A DNA stretch of 64,000 nt from Actinomycetota bacterium (GCA_030840805.1 JAVEDU010000110.1:62001-126000); one strand, 5' to 3'. Positions 27,071 through 36,156 are shown, counted from the first letter of the stretch. The notes: a model not told the origin generated them from the letters alone. Numbers and translations are program-made.

Positions 27071-27703
27071 TCAGCGTGACGACCGCTGCGACTCCCGCCA
27101 CCGGCTCAGCAGGCCGTGCGGCGCGACGTCCTCGACGGTCACCGCGTACCCGATGTGGTCACGCCACCCGCCGCCGATGTGCAGGAACCGCGGGTGGTAC
27201 CCCTCCTCGCGGAGGCCGAGCTTCTCCACGACGCGGCGGCTGGCCATGTTCTCCGGGCGGATGTTGACCTCGACGCGGTGCAGGCCCACCGAGCGGAACG
27301 CGTGGTCCACCGCCATCGCCAGCGCCGTGGGCGCGATGCCGCGACCGGCCAGCCGACCGTCCACCCAGTAGCCCGCGTACGCCGAGCAGGCCGCGCCGCG
27401 CACGACATTGCCCAGGGTCAGCTGACCGGCGAACCGGCCCTCGTACGTGACCACCCACGGCAGCAGCACCCCGGCCCGGGCCCCGCGGCGCAGACTCCGG
27501 AGCAGCGGCGGGTACTCCGAGACGGCGTGCTGGGACAGCCACGGCCGCGGCCTCGTCGGCTCCCACGGCTCCAGCCACCCCTGGTTCGCACACCGCACCT
27601 CGCTCCACGCGATCGCGTCGCGGGCGCGGTGCGGCCGCAGCCCGACCGGCCCCTCGGCGAGGGTGACCGGCCAACCAGGTGTGCGGACCATCTGTCCCGT
27701 CAC
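27071..27703 (-). CDS. GNAT family N-acetyltransferase (RimJ-like)
   Basis: A 210-residue GNAT enzyme of the RimJ/RimL ribosomal-protein serine/alanine acetyltransferase type. It has VGLRPHRARDAIAWSEVR, the acetyl-CoA region YWVDGRLAGRGIAPTALAMAVDHAF (about 118-142), and the motif B stretch VNIRPENMASRRVVEKLGLREEGYHPRFLHI. The GTG start overlaps the stop of the moeA-like gene by four bases, so it is the third gene of the galU operon. A mycobacterial relative sits at the same place. Its substrate is unknown; modification of a ribosomal or cell-division protein is only a suggestion. Confidence 0.85.
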   Translation of the reverse strand: MTGQMVRTPGWPVTLAEGPVGLRPHRARDAIAWSEVRCANQGWLEPWEPTRPRPWLSQHAVSEYPPLLRSLRRGARAGVLLPWVVTYEGRFAGQLTLGNVVRGAACSAYAGYWVDGRLAGRGIAPTALAMAVDHAFRSVGLHRVEVNIRPENMASRRVVEKLGLREEGYHPRFLHIGGGWRDHIGYAVTVEDVAPHGLLSRWRESQRSSR

Positions 27704-28920
27704 CGCCTCCGATCGAACAGCAGCACGTCCACCGTCTCACCCGCCGGCGCGGCGGACACCCGCTCGCCGAGGACCATCAGCCCGTTCGCGTCCGCCAGGC
27801 CGGTGAGCCCGACGGGAAGCGCCTCGGCGGTGTATCCCCCGCCGCGACGTTCCGCGACCCGGGCCGGCCGGAACTCCCGCAGCCCCCGCGGCGAGTGCAC
27901 CGCGGTCTGCAGGTTGGCCCGCACGGAGGGCCGGTACACCGGCTCCGCGCCGGCGAGCCGCTGGATCACCGGCCGCGCCAGCACCTCGAACCCGATGAGG
28001 GCCGACGCCGGGTCACCGGGCAGGCAGACCACGGGCGTCCGGTCGACCCCGACCTGGCCGAAGCCGAGCACGTCGGTGGGGTGCACGGACAGGTCGGTGA
28101 ACACCACACCCTCCCGCCCGAGCGTCCGGCGCACCATGTCGCCGGGTCCGGTACCTGTCCCGCCGGTGGTGACCACGAGGTCGGCGCGGATCAGCTGGTC
28201 GTCCAGCAGCGCCCGCAGCGCGTCGGGGTCGTCCGCGGTGATGCCCACGCGGTACGCCTGCGCGCCCGCCTCGACGGCCGCCGCGGTGAGCGCGTGGGAG
28301 TTCGCGTCCACGACCTGGCCGGGCGCGCCGGCGCGGCCGGTGTCCACCAGCTCGTCCCCCGTGGCCACGACCACGACCCGCGGGCGGGGCCGGACGACCA
28401 CGTGGTCGACCCCGCACGCGGCGAGCAGCCCGACGAGCGCCGCGCCGACGTACGCACCGGCGGGTGCGATGACCGCGCCCGCCGCGAGGTCCTGGCCGGC
28501 CCGCCGGACGAACGCGCCCCGGGTCGGGACATGCGCCACCTCGATCGCGACCATCCCGCCGTCGGTCCAGCTGACCGGGACGACGGCGTCCGCGCCCGCG
28601 GGCAGCGGCGCCCCGGCGGCGACCGAGAAGCAGGCCCCCGGCGACACCCGGCTCGGGCGCCACGAGGACGCGGTCACGTCGCCGACGACGGACAGCCGGA
28701 TCGGCGACTCCGGCGTGGCGCCGGCGACGTCGTCGGCCCGTACGGCGTACCCGTCCACCCCGGCGGCGTCGAACGGAGGCAACGCGGCGGAACTGGTGAC
28801 CCCCTCGGCGAGCACTCCGCCGTGGGCGTCGTGCAGCGCCAGATCCAGGGGTCGCAGCGGAGTGATGCCGGACAGGACTGCGGTGAGGTACTCGGCGAGA
28901 CCGGTACGTCCCTCCGTCAC
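27700..28920 (-). CDS. MoeA/gephyrin-like protein (probable Glp of the divisome, or molybdopterin molybdotransferase)
   Basis: A 406-residue protein with full MoeA architecture: domain I/II (LPPFDAAGVDGYAVRADDV near residue 48), the MoCF-binding domain III (VVVVATGDELVD, VVTTGGTGTGPGDMV) and C-terminal domain IV (FRPARVA..GLADANGLMVL). MoeA inserts molybdate into molybdopterin. In Corynebacterium the copy in this operon (Glp) binds FtsZ and the membrane protein GlpR to organise division. The neighbours here are galU, rimJ and a SepX/GlpR-like gene, with no other moa/moe genes in view, which favours the Glp role. The conserved DPGDM-type aspartates are retained in part (GPGDMV), so catalysis is not excluded. 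It overlaps galU by GTGA. Confidence 0.85.
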   Translation of the reverse strand: MTEGRTGLAEYLTAVLSGITPLRPLDLALHDAHGGVLAEGVTSSAALPPFDAAGVDGYAVRADDVAGATPESPIRLSVVGDVTASSWRPSRVSPGACFSVAAGAPLPAGADAVVPVSWTDGGMVAIEVAHVPTRGAFVRRAGQDLAAGAVIAPAGAYVGAALVGLLAACGVDHVVVRPRPRVVVVATGDELVDTGRAGAPGQVVDANSHALTAAAVEAGAQAYRVGITADDPDALRALLDDQLIRADLVVTTGGTGTGPGDMVRRTLGREGVVFTDLSVHPTDVLGFGQVGVDRTPVVCLPGDPASALIGFEVLARPVIQRLAGAEPVYRPSVRANLQTAVHSPRGLREFRPARVAERRGGGYTAEALPVGLTGLADANGLMVLGERVSAAPAGETVDVLLFDRRR

Positions 28921-29867
28921 GAGCCCCCCTCCGAACCGGAGCCGAAGCCTCCTCCGACAAAGTCGGTCAGCCACTTCCGGAAGTCGGGCCCCAGGTCTTC
29001 GCGGTCGCACGCGAGCTGCACGACGGCACGCAGGTACGACTGCCGGTCACCGGTGTCGTACCGGCGGCCCCGGAACAGGACGCCGTGCACCGGCGTGCCG
29101 GCCTCGGCCATCGCCGCGATCGCGTCGGTCAGCTGGATCTCGCCCCCGCGGCCGGGCTGCGTCGTCTCCAGCACGTCGAAGATCTCGCCGGGCAGCACGT
29201 ACCGCCCGATCACGGCGAGATTGCTGGGCGCCTCGTCCGGGTCGGGCTTCTCGACCAGCCCGGAGATCGTGACGATGTCCTCCTGGTCGGTGGGGGACGT
29301 GGTCGCGATGCCGTACAGCGAGGTCCGCTCGCGCGACACCTCGATGAGCGCCACGACGATGCCGCCGGTCTCCGCCTGGAGCTCCAGCATCCGGGGCAGC
29401 AGCGGGTCCCGCTCGTCGATGAGGTCGTCGCCGAGCATCACCGCGAACGGCTGCCGGCCGACGTGCGCGGCGGCGCACAGCACGGCGTGGCCGAGGCCGA
29501 GCGGCTCCGACTGCCGGGAGGTGTGGATCGAGGCCAGCTCGCACGGGCGGCGGATCGCGTCGAGGAGCTCCTTCTTGTCGGCCGCCTCGAGCTGCAGCTC
29601 CAGATCGGGCCGCCGATCGAAGTGGTCGACCATCGAGCTCTTGCCGCGGCCCGTCACCAGCAGCACGTCGGTGAGGCCGGCCGAGGCGGCCTCCTCGACG
29701 ATGTACTGCAGGGCGGGCTTGTCGACGACCGGCAGGAGCTCCTTCGGTACGGCCTTGGTGGCCGGTAGGAAGCGCGTGCCGAGGCCGGCGGCCGGGATCA
29801 CGGCCTTGGTGGCGACACGCCCGGTCGGGACGGGACGCTCGGGTACAGCTCCGGGTACTGAAGGCAT
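28917..29867 (-). CDS. galU: UTP-glucose-1-phosphate uridylyltransferase
   Basis: A 316-residue nucleotidyltransferase making UDP-glucose for cell-wall glycans, trehalose and galactose use. It has KAVIPAAGLGTRFLPATKAVPKELLPVVDKPALQYIVEEA (about 21-60), FAVMLGDDLID, VEKPDP and GRGGEIQLTDAI near residue 235. A Gly/Ser-rich C-terminal tail ends the protein. It is the first gene of the galU-glp-rimJ operon, all linked by 4-base overlaps. The upstream gap to the GGDEF gene is only 29 bases, so read-through is possible. Confidence 0.95.
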   Translation of the reverse strand: MPSVPGAVPERPVPTGRVATKAVIPAAGLGTRFLPATKAVPKELLPVVDKPALQYIVEEAASAGLTDVLLVTGRGKSSMVDHFDRRPDLELQLEAADKKELLDAIRRPCELASIHTSRQSEPLGLGHAVLCAAAHVGRQPFAVMLGDDLIDERDPLLPRMLELQAETGGIVVALIEVSRERTSLYGIATTSPTDQEDIVTISGLVEKPDPDEAPSNLAVIGRYVLPGEIFDVLETTQPGRGGEIQLTDAIAAMAEAGTPVHGVLFRGRRYDTGDRQSYLRAVVQLACDREDLGPDFRKWLTDFVGGGFGSGSEGGS

Positions 29868-29896
29868 GCGGCGAGACTATCCGTAGCGACCCGGGG

Positions 29897-31939
29897 TCAC
29901 CGCGTACGCGGCCCCTCCGACATGCGCCACGTGTCGCGGCCGGCCGCCTTGGCCCGGTACATCGCGTCGTCGGCGGCCTCCAGCACCTCCGGCCCGGTGC
30001 TGCCGTGTTCCGGGTACACGGCCACCCCGATCGACGCCGTGATCGACGCGACGAGCTCCCCGAACACGGGGTCGTCGGCGGACAGCCGCACCGGGACTGC
30101 CCGCAGCGCGTGGCAGATCCGCTCGGCGGCGCGCTCCGCCCCCGCCAGGTCGGTCTCCGGGAGGAGCATCACGAACTCCTCGCCGCCCTGCCGGAACAGC
30201 AGGTCGACCTCCCGGACCTCCTCCCGCAGCCGCCGGGCCACCTCGGAGAGCACCGCGTCGCCGGCCGGGTGGCCGTGCGTGTCGTTGACGTCCTTGAACC
30301 GGTCCAGATCCAGCGCCAGCACGGCCAGCGGCCGGTCGAACCGGATCGCCCGCTCGACCTCGCGGTGCATCGACACCTGGAGGTACCGGTAGTTCCACAG
30401 GCCGGTGAGCGGGTCGGTGAGGGACAGCCGTTCGGCCTCGCGGTGCAGCAGGACGTTCTCCACCGCGATGGCGGCCTGCCCCGCGAAGGTGCGCAGCGTG
30501 ACGAGGTCGCTGTCGTCGAAGTCGTCGGCGCCGAGCCGGTCGTACAGCGCGAGCACGCCGAGCAGCCGGCCGGACGCCGGGAGACCCGCCTCGTCGTATC
30601 CCGCCTGCCCGGAACCCGAGAACGGCACCGCGATGAACGTCCGGCAGGTCGGCTCGCCGGGCGCCAGCTCGACACCCTTCTCGCCGACCCGGCCGCGGCG
30701 CGGCTCGCCGCTGGCGGCCACCCCGCCGAGCATGCCGTCACCGATGTGGAGCCGGAGGCCGTCCTCGGGGATGCCGCGCCCGCCGAGGCCGCGGGCGGCC
30801 TGGCCGACCAGCAGCCCGGGCCAGGACTTCTCGCCACGCTCGACCAGCAGCACGGTGCCGGCCTGGGCGCCGGTCGCCGCCATCACGGTCTCCAGGATCA
30901 CCTCGAGGATGCGGTCCAGGTTGTGGGTGCTGGACAGCGTGTCGCCGAGGAGCGCGAGGTTGCCGCGGAGCTGGTCACGGCTGGCGGTCAGCGCGATGAC
31001 GTACGCCTGCATCTCGCGGGTCATGCGGTTGAACGAGCTCGCCAGGCGGCCGACCTCGTCCCGTCCTCGGACGGGAACGCGGGCGCTGAGGTCGCCGTCG
31101 GCGACCCGCTGGGAGGCCCGGGCCACCTCGGCGAGCGGGAGCGTCGTGGTCCTGGCGAGGCGCCAGGCGACGACGACGGCGAGCACCCCGGCACCGAACA
31201 CGGCGAGCACCAGCGTGGCGTACAGGCCCTGGAGGGCCGGCCGCGGCGTGGCGAGCGCGAGGCGCAGCGGTTGGCCCTTCACGGGCGGGACCACCCGCAG
31301 GACGTAGCCGGCGATCTCCGGCATGTCCGCTGGGGACCGGACCACCGCGGCGGCCCGCGTCACGACCGCGGCCTCCGCGGTGGGGAGCACGGTGACCGCC
31401 GGGCGAGCCGGGCCGAGCACGGTGACCGCCAGCCCCGACTCATCCGACAGGCGCTCCACCAGCGCCTTGTTCACGGTGAACCCGGCGCGCGCCCGGCCGA
31501 GCAGGGTGCCGTTCGGACGGCGCAGCTCGATGCTGGCGATGATCCCGGCCGGCATCGGGGCGCCGGCACGCGGCGCGTCGGTACAGTCGGTCCAGGGGGC
31601 GGTCGGCAAGGCCGACAGCCGGCCCGCGGTGGCGCGCACCTTGCCGGTGGGGCCCTCCAGCCGGGCCGCGTCGGCGAGGCCCTGGCGGACGACCTGGGTC
31701 ACGGCGCCGGTCCGGGTCCCCCCGTTGGACGAGGTGGCGACGACCTGGGCCGCGGCGCGGGCGCGCTGGCACATCGACGACAGCGTGCTGACGATGGCGT
31801 TGCTGCCGACCGCCAGCCGGTCCCGGGCGCGCTCGCCCGCGTACTTGGTGACCACGAAGCCGACGGCCACCGCGCCGACCAGGACCGGGCCGAGGACGAT
31901 GGCGAGGAAGGCGGCGGTCAAACGGGACCGCAGGGTCAC
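29897..31939 (-). CDS. membrane diguanylate cyclase with extracellular sensor, HAMP, GAF and GGDEF domains
   Basis: About 680 residues. The first helix (8-30) and second helix (about 233-255) bracket an extracytoplasmic sensor region. A HAMP linker (LPLAEVARASQRVADGDLSARV) and coiled coil, a GAF domain (about 335-495) and a C-terminal GGDEF domain (about 515-670) follow. The active loop is GGEEF near residue 585, with an inhibitory RxxD (REVD) exactly five residues before it. It should therefore make c-di-GMP and be feedback inhibited. No EAL domain is present. GTG at 31939 sits six bases after GAGGAG and is preferred over ATG 31945, which touches it. Sensor ligand unknown. Neighbours give no clear output target. 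Confidence 0.9.
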   Translation of the reverse strand: MTLRSRLTAAFLAIVLGPVLVGAVAVGFVVTKYAGERARDRLAVGSNAIVSTLSSMCQRARAAAQVVATSSNGGTRTGAVTQVVRQGLADAARLEGPTGKVRATAGRLSALPTAPWTDCTDAPRAGAPMPAGIIASIELRRPNGTLLGRARAGFTVNKALVERLSDESGLAVTVLGPARPAVTVLPTAEAAVVTRAAAVVRSPADMPEIAGYVLRVVPPVKGQPLRLALATPRPALQGLYATLVLAVFGAGVLAVVVAWRLARTTTLPLAEVARASQRVADGDLSARVPVRGRDEVGRLASSFNRMTREMQAYVIALTASRDQLRGNLALLGDTLSSTHNLDRILEVILETVMAATGAQAGTVLLVERGEKSWPGLLVGQAARGLGGRGIPEDGLRLHIGDGMLGGVAASGEPRRGRVGEKGVELAPGEPTCRTFIAVPFSGSGQAGYDEAGLPASGRLLGVLALYDRLGADDFDDSDLVTLRTFAGQAAIAVENVLLHREAERLSLTDPLTGLWNYRYLQVSMHREVERAIRFDRPLAVLALDLDRFKDVNDTHGHPAGDAVLSEVARRLREEVREVDLLFRQGGEEFVMLLPETDLAGAERAAERICHALRAVPVRLSADDPVFGELVASITASIGVAVYPEHGSTGPEVLEAADDAMYRAKAAGRDTWRMSEGPRTR

Positions 31940-32072
31940 CGACATCTCCTCAAGTTGCACCCGGACCGGCCCGGACGGTTGCTGCGATGCTGGCACACCG
32001 CCGGAGGCGATGCGTGCCCACCTCACGGATACGCCGGGACCAGGCGTTATGCCCGCGCGGCAGAATGAGCGG

Positions 32073-32708
32073 GTGACCCTTCCCGAACCGGACGCGGTGG
32101 CCGCGAAACGGGCATTCCGGACCGAGCTGCTCGCCCGGCGACGGGCCGTACCGGTCGCCGAGCGCGCCGGTGCCGACGCCGCGCTGCTCGCCCACCTGCT
32201 CGCCGAGTTGGCCCGGCGGGGTGTGACGACGGTCGCGGCCTATGTTCCGGTGGGCGCCGAGCCGGGTGCGCCGGGGCTCCCGGACGCACTCCGCTCGGCA
32301 GGTTTCACCGTGCTGCTGCCGGTGCTGGAGCCGGACGGGGCGCTGGACTGGGCCCGGTACACCGGCGAGCTCGCCGACGGCCCGCGCGGCCTCCGGGAGC
32401 CGGTCGGGCCGCGGCTCGGGCAGGCGGCGGTGACCGGCGCCGAGACCGTCCTGGTCCCCGCGGTGGCGGTGGACCGGCGCGGGGTGCGGCTGGGCCGGGG
32501 CGGCGGGTCCTACGACCGGGCCCTGACCCGGCTCGCGCCCGGGGTGTCCGCGACCGCGCTGCTCTACGACGGGGAGCTGGTCGACGTGCTCCCGGCCGAG
32601 CCACACGACCGCCGGGTCGACGCGGTCGTCACGCCCGCCGGGGTCCGCTCGCTGCCGTGGCCGGCTCCCGCTGGAACAGCGCGAACAGCCACCACATCGA
32701 CGGGATGA
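32073..32708 (+). CDS. 5-formyltetrahydrofolate cyclo-ligase
   Basis: A 211-residue enzyme converting 5-formyl-THF to 5,10-methenyl-THF with ATP. Motifs are AAKRAFRTELLARRR at the N-terminus, VAAYVPVGAEPG, LVPAVAVDRRGVRLGRGGGSYDRALTRL (about 132-160) and PAEPHDRRVDAVVTPAGV. GTG 32073 starts at the usual family position; ATG 32049 is an alternative. It is divergent from the GGDEF gene, and its last 80 bases overlap the end of cydB on the other strand. The final 20 residues beyond TPAGV have no family match, so the overlap involves only unconserved tail. The mycobacterial copy is also next to galU. Confidence 0.9.
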   Translation: MTLPEPDAVAAKRAFRTELLARRRAVPVAERAGADAALLAHLLAELARRGVTTVAAYVPVGAEPGAPGLPDALRSAGFTVLLPVLEPDGALDWARYTGELADGPRGLREPVGPRLGQAAVTGAETVLVPAVAVDRRGVRLGRGGGSYDRALTRLAPGVSATALLYDGELVDVLPAEPHDRRVDAVVTPAGVRSLPWPAPAGTARTATTSTG

Positions 32709-33648
32709 GCAGCACGGCACCGACGGCGAACACCCACAGCGTGGTCCGCAGCACGGTCGGGTCGGCCGCCGCCTGCTGGGCGGTGAGCCCGGGCAGCAGC
32801 TCCGGGTACTGCGCGATCCCCCAGCCCCAGATCACCGCGGTGACGGCGAGCGCGGCGGTGATCCGGACGGCCACGTAGCGCCGCCGCCACAGCAGCACGA
32901 GCGACGCCACCCCGCTCACCGCCGAGACCAGCATCTCGGGGAAGCCGTCGCCGGTCAGCGCCGCCGCGAACTCCGGCGCGTCGGCGCGCAGCACGAGCGG
33001 CCCGGCGAGCGCGACGGCCCCGGCGACGACGCCGATGATCAGGCCCCTGCGGCGGAAGTGCTCGGCGACCGTCTCCTCGCCGGCCCGCTGCGCGTCCCGG
33101 GTGAGGTACACCGCCGCGAGGTAGGCCATCGCCACGAGCGCGAGGACGCCCGCGAGCACCGAGGTGGGGTTCCACCAGCTGGTGACGAGGTCGCCGTGGG
33201 CGATCCCCGGCGGCACCCGGCCGGACGCCAGCGCGCCCGCGATCGCCCCCAGGAAGAACGGGGTCACCACCGACGACACCGCGAATGCCGCCCCGAACAA
33301 CCGCTGCTGCCACAGCTCGGTGCTCGCCTTGCGGAACGCGAACGCCGCGCCGCGGGCGATCACCCCGAACGCCACCAGCGTCAGCGGGATGTACAACGTG
33401 GACGCGAACGCCGCGAACGCCGGCGGGAACCCGGTCCAGAACAGGGTGATCACGAAGATCAACCAGACATGGTTGGCCTCCCACACCGGGCCGATCGAGT
33501 GCTCGATCCGTGCCCGGACCGCCGCGCCGCGGTCGGCTCCCCCGGCGAGCAGGTCCCACAGTCCGGCGCCGAAGTCCGCCCCGGCCAGCAGGGCATAGGC
33601 GGTCAGGCCGATCCCGAGCAGGGCGAGGAACGCGACGACGGCGCTCAT
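32629..33648 (-). CDS. cydB: cytochrome bd oxidase subunit II
   Basis: A 339-residue membrane protein with about eight or nine helices. The N-terminus has YALLAGADFGAGLWDL (about residues 18-33), followed by SIGPVWEANHVWLIFVITLFWTGFPPAFA, both diagnostic of CydB. The C-terminus ends in a helix WVFAVGAVLLIPSMWWLFALFQ and a short polar tail. It overlaps cydA by ATGA. It helps CydA reduce oxygen to water with quinol at low oxygen. The stop lies inside the antisense cyclo-ligase gene. No cydDC genes follow in this window. Confidence 0.95.
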   Translation of the reverse strand: MSAVVAFLALLGIGLTAYALLAGADFGAGLWDLLAGGADRGAAVRARIEHSIGPVWEANHVWLIFVITLFWTGFPPAFAAFASTLYIPLTLVAFGVIARGAAFAFRKASTELWQQRLFGAAFAVSSVVTPFFLGAIAGALASGRVPPGIAHGDLVTSWWNPTSVLAGVLALVAMAYLAAVYLTRDAQRAGEETVAEHFRRRGLIIGVVAGAVALAGPLVLRADAPEFAAALTGDGFPEMLVSAVSGVASLVLLWRRRYVAVRITAALAVTAVIWGWGIAQYPELLPGLTAQQAAADPTVLRTTLWVFAVGAVLLIPSMWWLFALFQREPATAASGPRRA

Positions 33649-35051
33649 GCCTCCACCTGCAGCGGCGCGTGCTCCTGGGGCGCCGCCGGCACCGACCCGT
33701 CGGGCGCCTCGGGCCCGCGCCCGGCGAGCCGCCGCAGGACGTACACGGACGCCACGGTGAGCACCAGGTACACGGCGAGCGCCGCGAGGAACAGCAGGCG
33801 GATACCGGGGGCGGGGTTCACGGCGTCGGCGGTCCGCATCACGCCGTACGCGATCCACGGCTGGCGGCCGACCTCGGTCGTGACCCAGCCGGCCTCCAGC
33901 GCCGCCACCGCCGCGATCCCCGACAGCGCGCCGCCCCACAGGAACAGCCGCGACCGCGGCAGGTCCCGTCGTCGCCACCACGCCAGCGCAGCCCACCCCC
34001 CGAGGGCCAGGAGGAAGAACCCGGCCGCCACCATCAGCTGGAAGCTCAGGTGCACGGGGTTCACCGGCGGCCGCTCGTCCGGCGGCACCTCGGCGAGCCC
34101 GCGGACCTCGGCGCTCGGATCCCAGTGCGCCAGGAGCGACAGCGCGTCCGGGATGGCGATCGCGTACCGCAGCTCGTTGTCGACGTAGACGCCGCCGATG
34201 TGGAGGGCGGCGGGTTTCTCGCTCTCGTACAGCCCCTCCATCGCCGCGAGCTTGGTCGGCTGCTGCGTCACCACGACGTGCGCCGCCCAGTCCCCCACCA
34301 CGATCTGCACGGGGGCGATCGCCGCGGCAATCGTGAACGGCAGCAGGAACCCGACGCGGTGGTACCGGTCGCGGCGCCCCCGCAGCATCGCCGCCGCGTA
34401 CACCGACGCCATCAGGAACCCGGCCACCATGAACGCCGCCAGGATCATGTGCACCGTCTGCGCCGGCGTCGCCGGGTTGAACATCGCGTGCCACGGGTCG
34501 ATGTTCACCGCCCGCCCGTTCACCAGGTCGAACCCGACCGGCTGGTTCATCCAGGCGTTCGCGGTCACCACGAAGAACGCCGAGGCCACGCCCGCGACGA
34601 CGACCGGGATCCCGGAGAGCAGGTGGGCCCGCGGGGACAGCCGGTCCCAGCCGTACAGGTAGATGCCCAGGAAGATCGCCTCGATGAAGAACGCGATGCC
34701 CTCCATCGCGAACGGCGGCCCGATCACGTCCCCGAACGCGCCCATGAAGACCGGCCAGAGCAGGCCCATCTCGAAGCTCAGGATCGTCCCGGACACCGCC
34801 CCGACGGCGAACAGCACCCCCATCGCGCGGGCCCAGGTGCGGGCGAGCCGGCGGTACACCGGATCGCCGGTCCGTATCCCGCGCCACTCCGCGAGCAGCG
34901 TGACGGCCGGCATCCCGACGCCGAGACAGGCCAGGATGATGTGCCACCCCAGCGACAGCGCCATCTGGCTGCGCGCCGCCGCGAGATCGGCCGGGGTCGC
35001 CGCGGCGGTGTGGACCAGCGCGGCGGTGTGAACCAGGAGGAACGGTGCCAT
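33645..35051 (-). CDS. cydA: cytochrome bd oxidase subunit I
   Basis: A 468-residue membrane subunit that binds haems b558, b595 and d. Conserved residues include the axial His in ALSLGWHIILAC (about 38), acidic residues in TILSFEMGLLWP and FFIEAIFLGIYLYGW, the haem b558 ligand region near HMILAAFMVAGF, and the quinol (Q-loop) motif VVTQQPTKLAAMEGLYES near 255. GRQPW follows at about 395. It is of short Q-loop type. The ATG at 35051 has GGAGG six bases upstream; an extension of six codons is unlikely. The EamA gene downstream of the divergent gap reads on the same strand but ends 62 bases away. Confidence 0.95.
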   Translation of the reverse strand: MAPFLLVHTAALVHTAAATPADLAAARSQMALSLGWHIILACLGVGMPAVTLLAEWRGIRTGDPVYRRLARTWARAMGVLFAVGAVSGTILSFEMGLLWPVFMGAFGDVIGPPFAMEGIAFFIEAIFLGIYLYGWDRLSPRAHLLSGIPVVVAGVASAFFVVTANAWMNQPVGFDLVNGRAVNIDPWHAMFNPATPAQTVHMILAAFMVAGFLMASVYAAAMLRGRRDRYHRVGFLLPFTIAAAIAPVQIVVGDWAAHVVVTQQPTKLAAMEGLYESEKPAALHIGGVYVDNELRYAIAIPDALSLLAHWDPSAEVRGLAEVPPDERPPVNPVHLSFQLMVAAGFFLLALGGWAALAWWRRRDLPRSRLFLWGGALSGIAAVAALEAGWVTTEVGRQPWIAYGVMRTADAVNPAPGIRLLFLAALAVYLVLTVASVYVLRRLAGRGPEAPDGSVPAAPQEHAPLQVEA

Positions 35052-35112
35052 CTCGGGCCTCCGGGGCACGTCGGGAGTCTGGTTCTACCCCCGTCGTAGG
35101 ACAACACGCCAG

Positions 35113-36030
35113 CTACGGCTCGGCGACCTGCGGAGTGTCACGGACGCAGACGTCCTCGCCGGCCGCCACGGCGGGCCGCCGGTTCCGCGCCGTGGCGAAG
35201 AACGACCCGAGCAGGATCAGCGGGAACCCCACCGCGATCCCGACGCTGAACGGCTCGCCGAGGAGCAGGACGCCGAGGAGCACCGCGACCGCCGGGTTGA
35301 TGAACGTGATCACCGTGGCGCGGGCCGGCCCGACCTCGGCGATCAGCGCGAAGAACAGCAGGAACGCCAGCGCGGTGCAGACGATCGCCAGCAGCGCCAC
35401 CGAAACCGCCGACTCGGCGGACACCGACGCCGGGAGATGCGTCAGCGCGTACGGCGCGTAGCCGACCGCGGCGACCCCGAGCGTCACGGCGATCACCCCG
35501 AGGCTCGGCAGGTGGGCGAGACGGCGGGCGACGATCAGCGGGCCCACCGCGTACCCGATCGCGGTGAGCGCGACCTGGCCGAGCGCGACGAGCTCCGCGC
35601 CGCGGACCTCGATACCGACGAGGGCCACCACGCCGGCGAAGCCCACGGCGAGGCCGAGGAGGCGGCGGCGGTCGAGCCGATCCTGGGTGTGGCCGACGGC
35701 GAACGCGGCGAGGATGCCGATCAGCGGCACGGCCGCGACGAGCAGGCCGGTCAGCGAGCTGGTGAGGTGCTCCTCGGCGGCCGAGAGCAGGTACCAGGGC
35801 CCGGCGATCTCCGCGACCGTGTACAGGGCGAGGATCCGCCAGTGCGGCAGCAGCGGCCGGATCATGTCCCGGTGCCAGGCAATCGGCAGCAGGATCAGCG
35901 CCGGGAGCGCGGTGCGGGCGAAGACCAGCGTCCCCGGCTCGAAGTCGCGGATCGCCACCCGGATCAGCAGGTACGGGATACCCCAGATCACGCACATGGC
36001 GATGAACAGTGCCCAGCCGCGTCTCGACAT
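35113..36030 (-). CDS. EamA/DMT superfamily transporter
   Basis: A 305-residue protein with ten hydrophobic helices in two EamA repeats: residues 3-130 (WGIPYLLIRVAI, then FARTALPALILLP) and 135-280 (GEPFSVGIAVGFPLILLG at the end). DMT proteins export amino acids, nucleosides or drugs. The substrate is not predictable. ATG 36030 (MSRRGWALF) is chosen because the first helix starts right after it. The gene lies upstream of cydAB on the same strand and downstream of the acyl-CoA operon, from which it is separated by a strong hairpin. Confidence 0.85.
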   Translation of the reverse strand: MSRRGWALFIAMCVIWGIPYLLIRVAIRDFEPGTLVFARTALPALILLPIAWHRDMIRPLLPHWRILALYTVAEIAGPWYLLSAAEEHLTSSLTGLLVAAVPLIGILAAFAVGHTQDRLDRRRLLGLAVGFAGVVALVGIEVRGAELVALGQVALTAIGYAVGPLIVARRLAHLPSLGVIAVTLGVAAVGYAPYALTHLPASVSAESAVSVALLAIVCTALAFLLFFALIAEVGPARATVITFINPAVAVLLGVLLLGEPFSVGIAVGFPLILLGSFFATARNRRPAVAAGEDVCVRDTPQVAEP

Positions 36031-36105
36031 GCTGCCGTGAACCCCCCGTTGTCGGCCCATCCTCCCCCGGGCCGCCGAGGGGTTTCCCGTGGGGCCCTCC
36101 TCCGA

Positions 36106-36156
36106 TGATCACCACCGGTTTTTCGTCGCCAGGGCGCGAAAAACCGGTGGTGATCA
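36106..36156 (-). terminator. type B TGATCA hairpin, copy 2, overlapping the acyl-CoA ligase stop
   Basis: A perfect 20-bp inverted repeat, TGATCACCACCGGTTTTTCG and its complement, with an 11-base loop. On the minus strand the TGATCA that opens the hairpin supplies the TGA stop of the acyl-CoA ligase. The apical GCGACGAAAAACCG is shared with the hairpin at 18699. It likely terminates the five-gene acyl-CoA operon. Confidence 0.8.
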
